Origin: Cliona cf. orientalis
Taxonomy: Eukaryota > Porifera > Demospongiae > Clionaida > Clionaidae
Assembly (NCBI GenBank): GCA_963930775.1
Contig: OZ005705.1
Coordinates: 2,170,001 to 2,234,000 of the forward strand
Length of the DNA stretch: 64,000 nucleotides
Direction of reading: 5' to 3'
Under the pieces are notes generated by a model, which saw only the letters and a program-made list of their open reading frames with translations, was not told the origin of the DNA and did no database searches. The translations under genes were made by a program, and so were the position numbers. Positions 47,553 to 58,582 of this stretch are shown in pieces (positions within the stretch are counted from its first letter, which is position 1; each line of letters begins with the position of its first letter).

Positions 47553-48321
47553 GTTCAAATTCTCGACTTCAAACTAAATTTGAGTTATGTTGTTATAATT
47601 ATTATGGGTATTCTTTTGAGTTGCAGTATGCTTACTCCATTATGTATAAACTGTTTTTGGTTGACAGAGATCTGTTGATTTTGCCACTTTCAGTTGTTTA
47701 CTGACTGCTGCAGCAATGGTAACTAATAAAATTACAATAATTTACCAATACTAACACAGGGCTACAATAATATTGGTGTTACATAGCTAACCTAAGAATT
47801 AAATTTGAGCAGAGAACAGTAGTATGCAGTGGCACTACGAACGTTAGCTTTGCAGCGTTAAGAGCTACCTTTGGTGGCTGCTACTGTGTATTTAGTGGAC
47901 ACTGCCAGGTGATCAGAGGTTCAAGTTCAGGATCTTCAATTCACTCTTGAGTGATATTCAGGATCTTCAATTCGCTCATGAGTGATATCTTCATATCCTC
48001 AATGACGTCATAGCTATGATTTCGTCTACACCTCCAGAGGCAGGCACGACTTGGTCACAACAAGGACATAGAATTGAACAAAGTGATTCCGATTGAGTCG
48101 GTAGCTTATAGAATTTGTAGAGTATTCCAGAACTCATGAAAGTCAAGTTCAGTTCTAACGCATACTAACGGGAAGCGTTTTCAAAGAAATTATTTTGTAT
48201 CACTCTGAGGCATACAATAAGAAGGTGACATAAAAATTAATTATAATGATATTAGACTACAAACAATTACATAATCAGGAATATAAGCCAAAATACCCAA
48301 ATTTCCAATTATAACTTGTAG
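47553..48321. other. Intergenic region between IDS and first GABA-B-like gene
   Basis: Convergent 3' flanks. A two-copy tandem of 31 bp at 47929-47990 (each starting AGGATCTTCAATTC) is the only structure seen; no gene. Confidence 0.6.
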
Positions 48322-50679
48322 TTACACACTGAAAGTGTTTGAGTTAATGCATTGTCGAAAAATTTTTAACTTGTTCTTAATGACAGGTAGTAAAGGTGGA
48401 ACTATAATCAATACTAGGAAACACACTACCAGTACCAACAGCAGCACACTTAATATGTAAAAGTCAATCCTTGATTTGGGACTAAGGAATAAGAATAGAT
48501 AGTATAGGGAAAACCCAATTACAAATGCAGCAGAAAATACATAGGCAAATAAACGAAGTAGAGTTGTTGAAAATGCCTGATTAGGGATTTGATGGGTAAG
48601 TACAGATAATACTACCATTGCAATTAGCAAGCCAATTTTATAAGTGAAAACAATGCCAACCCACAAAGGAACTATATCATGAGATGACACACAACTCTGA
48701 TCTATTAGTAAATCATACGTTTGGCCACTTTTAAACTTGTACTCGACAAACTGAAAATGAAGTGGGTCACTAGTTGTCCAAACAATAGCAATGATGACAT
48801 CAATTATTACCAATATTGACAAAATGCTGAGAAGAGCATGATTTGATATGAATTTCCCTGGGTTCATGTAGTGCTTGAATATACGGTAGAGGCGCCATGC
48901 CCTCAATGTGATAATGCCCATCATCAATGTAAAGCTGATGGGAAGCAGCCAGACCCACACAGCCTGGCAGATTAGTGTGCCATTCACTTCACTCAGTTTG
49001 TTGGCAAAAAATATTGTATTTAGCATCATACCTGCAATAGAGAAATATACTCCAACAAATGCTGGCTGAACAAGCTTTGGACTAGATGCTTTCACAAATT
49101 TCGTGCTTCGATACAGAAAAGTGAGCAGGTGCAGAATTGCCACAATAAATAACAATACACAGTAAGTAAATAAGAAGAACGCAATAATGCCAATGTGTGG
49201 AAGAGCTACAACTCTTGCTACATCATGAATGGTTTTGAGATGTTGTGAAGTAACAAGTGTTACTGTACTGCCGTTAGCAGAGGCAACGTGCCTTTCCTGT
49301 CCATCAGTAACCTGGTAGAGGTTGACCAAGCGATCGACAACCCCAATGTTGGCATTGAAACAAATGCGACCAGACATTCCTTGAAAATCAAGGGAATAAA
49401 ATTTTCTAAGAATGGCTTGTGTTAATTTTTTGTTCCCATATTCAAAGACTGGTTGATTTATTTCATCCTGATTTTTTGTCAATTCATGTAACACCATACC
49501 CCAAGCCCATACAGTATCATACAATAATACGCTGTACGCCCACTGTCTTGTTGAGTAATGGATGGCATCCTTGGAAAGTTTTTGGTTCATAATCACCTGC
49601 TGAGTTTCTTTCAATCTAATTCCCTGTGGGTTAGAGATGTCATCAGGATGATTTGTTATTGAAAACTGATAGTCCACCAGCAGAGCTTCCTTTAAGATAC
49701 TACTCACCAGTTCTTCATTTGAACAGGTATAGTATCTTCCCCTATAGGTAAAGCCTGTGTCTGCATTCAAAAAGTCCCCTAATCTCTTGTTTACAAAGAT
49801 CCACTGGTATCTGGGGTATATTAATCTTGTCGCTGTGTGGTATGCCAAACACATAATTCTATAGGAATGTTCAGGTGATGTGAATACGAATACAATGCGT
49901 ATTCCACTAAGTTTCACTTCATTGAGAGGGTAGAAACTCGATGTGACAGAAGAGAGAAATTTTATGCTGACATCTTCATCAAGAGCAGCTAAAAATTCTC
50001 TCATTAGAGAGCGATAGTAGAAATCAGAGGGGTCATAGAGTATAGCAATATTGTGCCAGCCACTTTTCTGCGTCAGTGCAACTAACAGGTTAATGATTGA
50101 TGCAGTGGAACCAAGGATTCCTAAAGACAATGGGTACTTCTCTCGATTGGTTAGCGAGGATGAACTAGAACTATGGAGGAGAACCATTTGTACTTCTGGA
50201 CGGTTAGTAATAGTTGATGCTTGTAAAGCTGAAAGGGAACAGGTGGGACCAATCACACCAATAACTCCTCTCCTCTCTGGATTGGATGGAAATAAACCAC
50301 TTGTTAGACCCACAAGAGTACTTGTGGTGATTTCACAGCCAGCTTCTTGATGAACCAGTTCCAGCTCATGACAAGGGAGGAAATCTGATCTATTGTTGAT
50401 TTCCTCAACTGCAAGATTTAATGCTGAAAGGATAATGTTATCATCACCAGAGCACTGCCAAGGTGTACATTCCTCCACAGTGACTTGGAAAGATTCTGTT
50501 TCCTTACAATGCGGGAGCAATACAAGGAGTCTCAGAGTAACCAATGGTGATGACATACAATAGCTACAGTTTGGTTGTTGATGATTAACGAAAGAACAAT
50601 TGGCGGCTGAGGCATTCACCTGTTCTGAGATGGAAAAGATGCTGATAAACAGCAGTACTCTTACTACCACAGTCACCAT
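48322..50679 (-). CDS. Class C GPCR, GABA-B-receptor-like, copy 1
   Basis: Single exon, 785 residues from the ATG at 50679 (the preceding in-frame GTG follows a stop). Residues 1-24 form a signal peptide. A Venus-flytrap ligand domain follows (about 48-480: LRLLVLLPHC, ALNLAVEEINNRSDFL, GVIGPTCS, WHNIAILYD, YQWIFVNKRLGDF, RWAYSVLLYDTVWAW), then seven membrane helices (about 495-765) with the RAWRLYRIF second intracellular loop typical of GABA-B receptors. There is no cysteine-rich linker domain, as in GABA-B and unlike mGlu. The C-tail is only about 20 residues (KNKLKIFRQCINSNTFSV), without the coiled coil that pairs vertebrate GABA-B1 and B2. It should couple to G proteins at the plasma membrane; the ligand is unknown. 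Tandem with 51910-54213. Confidence 0.9.
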   Translation of the reverse strand: MVTVVVRVLLFISIFSISEQVNASAANCSFVNHQQPNCSYCMSSPLVTLRLLVLLPHCKETESFQVTVEECTPWQCSGDDNIILSALNLAVEEINNRSDFLPCHELELVHQEAGCEITTSTLVGLTSGLFPSNPERRGVIGVIGPTCSLSALQASTITNRPEVQMVLLHSSSSSSLTNREKYPLSLGILGSTASIINLLVALTQKSGWHNIAILYDPSDFYYRSLMREFLAALDEDVSIKFLSSVTSSFYPLNEVKLSGIRIVFVFTSPEHSYRIMCLAYHTATRLIYPRYQWIFVNKRLGDFLNADTGFTYRGRYYTCSNEELVSSILKEALLVDYQFSITNHPDDISNPQGIRLKETQQVIMNQKLSKDAIHYSTRQWAYSVLLYDTVWAWGMVLHELTKNQDEINQPVFEYGNKKLTQAILRKFYSLDFQGMSGRICFNANIGVVDRLVNLYQVTDGQERHVASANGSTVTLVTSQHLKTIHDVARVVALPHIGIIAFFLFTYCVLLFIVAILHLLTFLYRSTKFVKASSPKLVQPAFVGVYFSIAGMMLNTIFFANKLSEVNGTLICQAVWVWLLPISFTLMMGIITLRAWRLYRIFKHYMNPGKFISNHALLSILSILVIIDVIIAIVWTTSDPLHFQFVEYKFKSGQTYDLLIDQSCVSSHDIVPLWVGIVFTYKIGLLIAMVVLSVLTHQIPNQAFSTTLLRLFAYVFSAAFVIGFSLYYLFLFLSPKSRIDFYILSVLLLVLVVCFLVLIIVPPLLPVIKNKLKIFRQCINSNTFSV

Positions 50680-51909
50680 CACTATTATCTAGGCTAAAGA
50701 TCAAGATCACTGATTAATGTACTCTCTCATTAATTGTAGCTATTATGTGTATGCAGCATTTATACATAACACGGTTCCCTATACTGGAATATCTATCTTA
50801 GATGTATTAGTAGATTTGTAGACTGATAGCTAGCTATGACATCATTGGAAATTATGAGGTTGTATAGTAATTGCGTGCGTCGTGCGTGTAGCTATTTGCC
50901 GGTTATTACGTGTATTCAGTGTGTATGATAGTGCATTGCGTGGTTGTGTTTACTAAAGCATTCTGAAAGTAGCTATCTTCACATGTACACTGTCCCAACT
51001 TACACAGTCGGTCAGTAATACTAAACTTTAATACGTCTAGGGGAAGAACTGCCTCGGAGTTCCTACCCATGACGTACAAACACTATGATTATGCATACGG
51101 TACTTTGTGTTGAGTCACAGTGGCAATTAAAGGAGTATGCAGATGAACAACATGAAATCTGCAATTGCATACACACTGTATAATAATAATAGAAAACAGT
51201 ATTCAAGTGAATCAGATACCTTTTCCCTTTTCGTCTTTGCAAGCATCAACAAAGTATCATATATGCAGAGCATCATATTATGCGCATTATTTAACAAATC
51301 TCACTGTATACTATTAAATTTTCTCCTGAACACATTTTTTTCAATCGCTGCACAGATGCAGCCTCCATCTGCTCCTCTATTGCTGAACAATTAATGAGAG
51401 CAGCAGTTGTCAATGTAGAGGGACATACATATTAGCCTTCCAGTTCTAAACCTGGAAATTGAACAAAATAACAGATTGGACTTCCTCTCCATACTCATAA
51501 CTGCAGCTACCCGGTAGTTCACAAAGAAGCAGGTTGTGATCATCTGCTCCCTTTCATCTTTACGAGCATCAAGTTACATGTACATGCATGTAAAATTGAA
51601 AACATGTAAGTGGCCTGGGGATGAGGCTAAGACTATTACTATCTGTTCTGGAGTACAAATTGTTCTTCTCCATAATAATAATATAGTTACTATGCCGTTT
51701 GTACACCTACATGGCCAGGAGCATGTTATGCTCCACAGTATGCAGTGTCCATATGGCATGTGTTTACTTACAAGGATTCTGAAAGTATCATTTAAGTTTC
51801 TCAACTTGTATGATCTGTGGTAATATAAACTTTCGTCAACGTCTTAGAATGCCGCTCTCCCACTTCTGTATTCATGATCTTGATACACACACAAGTCATG
51901 ATAGTTTTA
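50680..51909. other. Intergenic region between the two GABA-B-like genes
   Basis: 1.2 kb, AT-rich. Two stretches starting about 51218 and 51545 share CTTT(C/A)-CTTT-GCATCAA-type wording and may be a diverged short duplication. No exon or ORF with support. Confidence 0.5.
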
Positions 51910-54213
51910 TCAACAGAATCGATGTACTTTGAATTTTATGACAGGAACCAAGGGAGGGAAAATTACAAAAATGATAAAAGTTAATAACATCATGGTTAAA
52001 ACTGCACTCAGCACTATGTAACTGATGCTTGAGTGACGATCTATGAACAAAACAAGAAAGTAAATGGCAAACCCAATAATTAAAATGAAAGAATAAGAAT
52101 AAGAGAAAGCACGAAGTAATGTCGTAGAAAATGTACGATTAGGAATCTTATAGGTCAGAATAGATAAGACTATCATGACGAAGAGTAAGCTTAATTTGTA
52201 TGTGAAAAATAATCCCACCCACAAGAAAGTGTACTTAGAGTTACAACTCTGATCCAAATAGACATCTTGAATGTTTTTGTTTTCTACTACGTACTCCAGG
52301 AATTCAAATCTATTCGGGTCAACAGCTGTCCATGTGATGGCAAGTAGGACATCAAATAACACTAAAACTAGCAACATGGCAAGAAGCTTAGGGTTTGAAA
52401 TGAAATCTCCAGGCTTTAGATAGTGTATAAAGATCCGATAGAGACGCCAAGCTCTCACTGTGATTATGCCCATCATGAGCGTAAAGCTTATTGGCAGGAA
52501 CCACGTCCATACCGTCTGACATATTATTCCACCAACTAGAGGACTCACCTCTGTTGTAAAGAATATAGAGTTGAGAAACATGGCCAGTATATGTATGTAT
52601 GCACCTAAAAAGGCCAATTGTATCAACTTTGGACTAGAAGCTTTCACAAACTTTGTATTATAGCACATGAATGTGAATATGTGAATTGTCACAACAGTAA
52701 CAAGCATCACACAGTGGGTAGCGAGAAAGAAGCCAACAATCCCGGTATGAGGAAGACCCACAACTCTTTTACGATCGGGAAGAGTACTGAAATGATGTAG
52801 AGTTACTACCTCTGTGCCATTGCTGTAGGCTAAAAGCCTTTTGCTTCCACTGATTATCTGGTATAGGTTAGCTGTACGATAGATAAATCCAGTGTTTACG
52901 TTGAAATGGATGCGACCTGACAGTCCTTGAAAATCAAGCAGATAAAATTCACGTAAAGCAGCTTTACTGAAACATAGACTCCCTAATTCTACAGTTCCCA
53001 TGATATTATCTACGATGATTAGTTTATTCAATATTATTGCCCAAGCCCAAACAGCATCGTATAAGGGATAATCCCACCTTGATGGTGGCATATCCAACGC
53101 CTTTTCATGTTCGCTGTTGTATTTGTCAACTCCTTGCTTGTATAAGCATAGAAACTCATCTAACGTGATATTTGGAAATAGATTAGCATGTGTTGCTGTT
53201 GACATTCGATGATTCACAAAGAAACTTCCCTCTAGAGCTTCTAAGTTATTAAACGAGCAGTTGTATTCCTTATTACTGTAATAAAACGTGATATCTGTAC
53301 TTGTGAAATCATCAACCCATTGACTCACTAAGACCCACTGATATTTAGGGTACCCGAGATTCATGTGGTATGCCAAACACATGATCCTTTTTGTGTGTTC
53401 CAATGGTGCAAACACAAACACTATGCGTAGTCGGCTGCTCAAAATTTCATCAAGAGGGTAGTGAGTCAGTGTGAAAGCAGAAAGATAAGCAATTCCAACA
53501 GTCTTATCAACAGAAGCAACGAACTCTTTCATAATGGCGCTGTAGTAGAGCTGATCCATATCACACAGAACTGAAATGTGACTCCAGCCACTTTCATGCA
53601 TAAGCTTGAGTAAAAGATCCACCAAGGATTGAGAAGAGCCCAGGATTCCTAGTGAGTATGGAAATTCTGTACGGTTGGCAAGCCTAGGTGATCCCGAACC
53701 GTGTAGCAGAACTGCCCTCATTTCTGGATGGTGGTTTGTAATAGAGGATACTTGTATGGAGGAGCGGGTACAAAGTGGGCCAATAATTCCAACAATTCTT
53801 TGTTTCTGTTCACCTCCGGATCCTCCAGGGAACATGCCACTTGTTAGTCCCTCAAGAGTGTCAGTGGTGATTTCACAACCAGCTTCTTTGTGAATCAACT
53901 CCAGCTTGTAACCAGTGAGGAAATCTGATCTGTTGTTGATTTGTTCAACTGCCATCTCTATTGCTGGGAGGGTGTTATGCCAGGATGGATACTGACCTAA
54001 AGACTCCATTGATTTTATGGATCCATTTATAGTAGTTGGCAGTAAAACAAGAAGCTGGAGGGGATTTAGTCCAGAATACTCATCCTCAGTTGGTAGCTGG
54101 TTAGAGTACTGCTTGGCCATGGCCCAGCCTTGGCTAATCATAAATGGCTGCTCTAAGCCTATAGCTAGATACACTGAGACTACTAACCACTTGCAGCCAA
54201 GCATTGTCAACAT
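51910..54213 (-). CDS. Class C GPCR, GABA-B-receptor-like, copy 2
   Basis: Single exon, 767 residues, ATG at 54213 (the in-frame TTG at 54228 is not used). Signal peptide in residues 1-22. The Venus-flytrap domain (LLVLLPTTINGS, IEMAVEQINNRSDFL, GIIGPLCTRSS, WSHISVLCDMDQ, YQWVLVSQWVDDF, PLYDAVWAWA) and seven-helix region (TKFVKASSPKLIQ, TLMMGIITVRAWRLYRIF) align along the whole length with copy 1, so the pair is a tandem duplication. The two are clearly diverged in the ligand lobes, suggesting different ligands. The cytoplasmic tail is about ten residues and has no coiled coil. GABA-B-like genes are known to be multiplied in sponges. Confidence 0.9.
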   Translation of the reverse strand: MLTMLGCKWLVVSVYLAIGLEQPFMISQGWAMAKQYSNQLPTEDEYSGLNPLQLLVLLPTTINGSIKSMESLGQYPSWHNTLPAIEMAVEQINNRSDFLTGYKLELIHKEAGCEITTDTLEGLTSGMFPGGSGGEQKQRIVGIIGPLCTRSSIQVSSITNHHPEMRAVLLHGSGSPRLANRTEFPYSLGILGSSQSLVDLLLKLMHESGWSHISVLCDMDQLYYSAIMKEFVASVDKTVGIAYLSAFTLTHYPLDEILSSRLRIVFVFAPLEHTKRIMCLAYHMNLGYPKYQWVLVSQWVDDFTSTDITFYYSNKEYNCSFNNLEALEGSFFVNHRMSTATHANLFPNITLDEFLCLYKQGVDKYNSEHEKALDMPPSRWDYPLYDAVWAWAIILNKLIIVDNIMGTVELGSLCFSKAALREFYLLDFQGLSGRIHFNVNTGFIYRTANLYQIISGSKRLLAYSNGTEVVTLHHFSTLPDRKRVVGLPHTGIVGFFLATHCVMLVTVVTIHIFTFMCYNTKFVKASSPKLIQLAFLGAYIHILAMFLNSIFFTTEVSPLVGGIICQTVWTWFLPISFTLMMGIITVRAWRLYRIFIHYLKPGDFISNPKLLAMLLVLVLFDVLLAITWTAVDPNRFEFLEYVVENKNIQDVYLDQSCNSKYTFLWVGLFFTYKLSLLFVMIVLSILTYKIPNRTFSTTLLRAFSYSYSFILIIGFAIYFLVLFIDRHSSISYIVLSAVLTMMLLTFIIFVIFPPLVPVIKFKVHRFC

Positions 54214-54963
54214 CAGTATTTCAAACAAACTCTAGAATAATGATTTTTATGTCCTGCTTTAATAATTATATCAAGCGTATAAAATAATAACTAACTAATT
54301 ATAAGTTTTGGTACTTGTTGGAAGTGGAAGGAAATGACATGCATAATTAATATGACATTGTTCATCCTACAATATTATTATTATTCAATTAATACAAGCA
54401 ATCTTCAGTAGTGTGAGATAGTGAATACATAATATTATTCTTTATGATGAAACGCTGCCTCTCTTAAGCTTCCTCATGACTATAGCTAATGACTGTTTGA
54501 TATTTGCCACTCAATTTACAAGTGAAAGCACCAGGAAGCACTAAATCTATAGGCACCCAATGTACATGTACATGTAATACAATGCATGTATGTACGTACG
54601 TATAGACCCATTGCAATTACGTCATAAAAATTAATAGGAAATTTCCGGATATCTCCGTACATGGACACACAATACTTAAACGAGGAAGTTGGGGTTAAAT
54701 ATTGCAATACGCGAAAGTTTCCAACGCGCGATCGTTTGCGGACTGCGGGTATTTAAGGCGCATGCCCAGGGCACGACCTTTGACCTCGCCGCCAAGATTC
54801 AAATTCGGCGAGTTTGCCATGGCTATGAAGCCATTCTCTTACCACTGTGAAGCCCTCACAATGCACTTTACATAGCATGCGCGGTACCATACAAGCGCGC
54901 CAAACAATAGAGATTTGAACAGCTGCTGTCTGACAGTTTCATAACAAAAAAACTTAGCAAATA
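54214..54963. promoter_or_regulatory. Upstream region of the P2X7-domain gene, with inverted-repeat copy
   Basis: Contains a 60-bp mini-element at about 54317-54377 (TTGTTGGAAGTGGAAGGAAA ... ATGACATTGTTCATCCTACA) whose outer part is repeated in inverted orientation at 58865-58890. Near 54673 TTAAACGAGGA is also found inverted at 58839-58849. A TATTTAAGG TATA-like word occurs at about 54749-54757, about 210 bp before the ATG. Confidence 0.5.
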
Positions 54964-55714
54964 ATGGCTTCACAGGCAAAACTCAAGGTGAGCTAGCTGA
55001 ATATCAACAAAACATAATAAATAATAATTAAATATCCATTAGCTTGAAGTATACTACAAGGAACAGCCTCCAAATGACTTCTTGGAGGAATTCAGAGTCT
55101 TGGTAGCCTCCCATCCAGGGATAGAGCTCTCTTCCACAAGGTGCATCCTTGACAGCTGCCAGTCTACTAGTTCTTCCAGCTCTTCTGTTACTGGTCAAGT
55201 CACTGCTTCCACAGCAGAGAAGTCCAAGAAAGGTTATCCTGCAGTTACTAAACATTCCCACCAATATTTACAGAGCTTTATACATTAATATAGTGGTAAC
55301 TTATCTTTGTAGGTCCATGTGGGTACGATCCTCCAGAGCTCAATGGACCCAATGCCTGTCCGTACTGCCACCTCTCCCCTTGTGTAGTAGACCGACCACC
55401 CAGCTGGGTCAGGGGCTCCTCGGCACCCAGCCTCGCAAACAATTCTAAACGCTACAGTCTGTACAGGAAATTTTGGACCTTTCTGAATCAGTTAGGAGTG
55501 TGGAACCATCCTGAATATGCGCACTATAAATACACCAGGACGAGTGTACTGGACACCAGGGATGTGCTGCCTGCATGTGTAGTAAGGGTAAGTATAGGTA
55601 GTCTACAACCATAGGAACTTACAACAAGTGTGATCTTTTCAGGAGGTGCGTGGTCGATTTCCAAATCCACCCGGAGTCCCTTACACCGACTTCCAACCAT
55701 CATCACACATCTAA
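54964..55714 (+). CDS. P2X7 intracellular (ballast) domain protein, 186 aa
   Basis: Four exons: 54964-54987, 55043-55232, 55313-55587, 55643-55714; phases agree, 186 residues. The N-terminal third is acidic/Ser-rich (FLEEFRVLVASHPGIELSS). The rest matches the cysteine-rich zinc-binding ballast domain of vertebrate P2X7 C-termini: CGYDPPELNG, NACPYCHLSPC, YSLYRKFWTFLNQLG, and VLPACVVREVRGRFPNPPGV then YTDFQPS, corresponding to the P2X7 order Cys cluster, AYRCY, LPSCCRWRIRKEFP, YSGF. There are no P2X channel helices, so it is a stand-alone ballast-domain protein, a form known in invertebrates. Function unknown; zinc and nucleotide binding are possible by analogy. It is convergent with the transposase-like gene, 64 bp between stop codons. 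Confidence 0.8.
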
Positions 55715-55778
55715 TATAGTCACACTCATGTACACATACTATTAGGCAGTTTCACACACTTACATGTTGCTAGTTCAT

Positions 55779-58582
55779 TTATTCTTGCTGTTCCACCTCA
55801 TCAACTTCATCCTCCGGTATATCTTCCCCATCAGCTAATAAATCATCCTCCTCATCACCCACATCCACATCACTATCGTTCTCGTCCACTTCCCTATAAG
55901 ATTATGAAAAGAAAAACACTGGGGTATACACTAGGTCACTCTCTCCAACCTCAATATAACTTCAGGTTAGGATTCACTTAGAAGGGGGAGAAAGGGTGGG
56001 AGCAAGGGCCGAGATACATGCAAACATGCATAATACATGTACATGTACATGCAAGTGTATATGAACATGTGCATACACACAATAATACTGTACATGAAGT
56101 ATATACTACACCATTATCCACCATACAAGATGCACTCACTCACCTGAGGTCGGTAACCTTCCAACGAGTGTATGTCCTCCAGATATCACCAACAAAATTA
56201 AAAGTCTTCTTGACTAGCACCTTCATGGGAGTTCTTCGGTCAGGTCTCCTCATATCCAGAACAAAATGCTCACTTGTGCTGGCTCTTTGTACATTCTCAT
56301 TCTAGATATTAGTGTGCCGGGAGGGGGGGGGGGGTGGGGGGTGAGAGTCAACATGTGTGAACACTATAAATTGTGAGCAATATTATACCCAATCCATAAT
56401 AGCAAGGTTCATTCTCATCTTGAAGGTGGTGGAGCCGAAATGAATACGTTTGGGAAGGTAAGTGAGCAACTGATGGTTGAACGACTCGATCCAGAAAGTA
56501 TCCCGACACTAATGATAGATTAACTTGCTCAACACATGTTGTCAAACCTTTCCAAGTACTTACCCGACAGTATGATTCCGCATTCTTGTAAATGAGAGTG
56601 GCCTTGAGTGCCTTCTCATATGCCTGTATTGCAGCAGGATCGGTGAGTCGCAACTTCGAGGGACTGTACCCAGAGCGTCTACAGAAGGATTCTTCGTGGC
56701 ACTGGGAGTGCTTGTTCTTTGTATAGCAAGAAGAATTGTGTAAAGTCATACATAAGAAGGACACTATATGCTTCTGACTCACCTGGTAGTGGCTAATAAT
56801 GTTTAGAATGCTCTCCCTAAGCTTTGTTGGAGACTGGGCACAGTTTTTCATGCAGTAGTACAGATGGACTTTTGTGCTTTTGCCTAATTACATGTACATG
56901 CATGTAGAAGATCATAATGGTGGAGACTCATGAGTTGGTAACTTACATTTGTCTGATAACTCTACAAACCAAGATTTTCCTTCTGTCTTTTTGGTACCAC
57001 ATGAGATCTTCCTCATGCCCTTTGCTACATTCTTGGTACCTAATTAAAGCACACTGATCACCATCACAAGTATTGGGAATCAGTAACTGTACCATGCCAC
57101 GTGTCGTATGAGTTCAGGAGATGTAAATCCTCGGTGATGTAATTCTTGACTGTTGCTGCATTATCATGCGCTACTTCCACAACCTTCAGATCTGCATACA
57201 TGTATAGATCTAATTCAATAATCAATGTTCACATAAATACGTGAAATATACCACCTTGTTCAAGGACTTGAGGCAGTACTGCTTTGGTGGCCTCAAGTTC
57301 CCTTGTTTGAGCGATGGCATGCTCCTTTCTGGATACTGTTGAACAGCCAAGAATTCGTTTGGTGCTATCATAATAATTATAATACAATAACGTATGTGTA
57401 CATGTAACGTATCAGGTTCTATACACCTATTCACAACAACAATTGAACACATAATTACCTTCCAGACAAGCAGGGGACAGTGGTATGGAAGGCATTGGAT
57501 GTCGAGTCGTGTCGAGCATCAGTAATAACCCACTGTTGAGAGATACAACATTATTTATCATTAATTTGTAGCAGGGTTACAAATGTGCACATACGTACCT
57601 CACCACTAGCAGCGTAATGTGGCAATGCTTTCACTTCTGTGATAGCTTTCATCATTGATAACTTGGCACAGGTGTTTACTGCTTCCAAGTACCCACCACT
57701 TTTGTAGACTAGCAAATAGCAAAGAGTCAATCGACCATCACTCCATTTCTTTTGCAAACTCACCCGAATTGATATACCATGGCCCCAGTGTGCCCAAGTT
57801 TGCATGAGTGGAAAAATGGATGTACTGGCTCGGCAGAATACCAGCACAGGTGAACGAATGCACGATCCTGAAAATATTTCAGTACCTAGCTCTTACAATG
57901 GAAAGTAATGGATACTTACTTCTGGTTAATAAGGTAGCGTCCTCCAAGTGTTCGTGAACTGGCCCACCGCTGCTTCTGTTTACACTGCTGACACTGAAAC
58001 TCGACACGGAGGACATGTCCTCTCTGAGGTACACGCATAAACACCAACTAAATATTTGATAAGTTCACTTGAATGCCATTCACACCTGAACAGTCTTGAT
58101 CATCTTCCGTGCACTAGCTTGGCACTGACATGGTTGTGTGAGCCCAGCGCAAAGATCCTCAAACGTCTTGCGCTCACAAACAAACAATGATTGGGCTTCA
58201 TCATTGCCTTCATCACCGGGTACAAAGAATCCTAAGCACAATAGTTAGTTAGTTAGTTTGTTGACTAAGTTATTACGTGAATCTAATACACACCTGAGTT
58301 TTCCAGCATTGTCATAGATCCTGTAGGGACTGCCTGGCTTCGAAACTGATCTCCAGTGCACGTGGTAGCAGGTGGAGGAGTGGCTTCAGCCAAATCCAAT
58401 AGAGAGCTAAGTAGCTCGCGACTGTCCAGCGGCGGTGAGCCTCTGGGAGCGAGTCTCAGCTTAGCGCTCTCCACCCTCGACAAGAACGACTTCTTGCTAT
58501 CCTCACTGGCGAAGTTCAGCTCCATCGTATAGCGAAATCCTAGTCTCGCGCGCTTCTTTCTCTGCTCATTCAAAGTAGCCAT
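55779..58582 (-). CDS. DDE-transposase-like protein, 14 exons, possibly domesticated
   Basis: Exons: 58294-58582, 58086-58231, 57920-58047, 57764-57867, 57599-57708, 57459-57532, 57252-57364, 57093-57191, 56947-57039, 56783-56883, 56564-56716, 56389-56508, 56144-56301, 55779-55893; total exactly 601 codons in phase. Order of features: basic N-terminus (NEQRKKRAR), a zinc-type patch FQCQQCKQKQRWAS, VYKSGGYLEAVNTC, then a DDE/RNase H-like core with first acid VITDARHDS, second VVEVAHDNAATVKNY, NSYDTWHGTKNVAKGM, and third ESFNHQLLTYLPKRIHF, ending in an acidic tail. This order matches a widespread, poorly named animal transposase group (DxRxDSPG ... TDRH ... FDVWH ... YHxxLLxYAPKR). No stop or frameshift. 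Introns are 38-250 bp, mostly about 60, far smaller than in neighbouring genes. It could be a young autonomous element or a domesticated gene. Confidence 0.78.

Noticed and set aside
51137-51823. Remnant third GABA-B-like receptor between the two genes
   Set aside because: No receptor motif could be read in either ORF; the sequence looks like ordinary AT-rich spacer.
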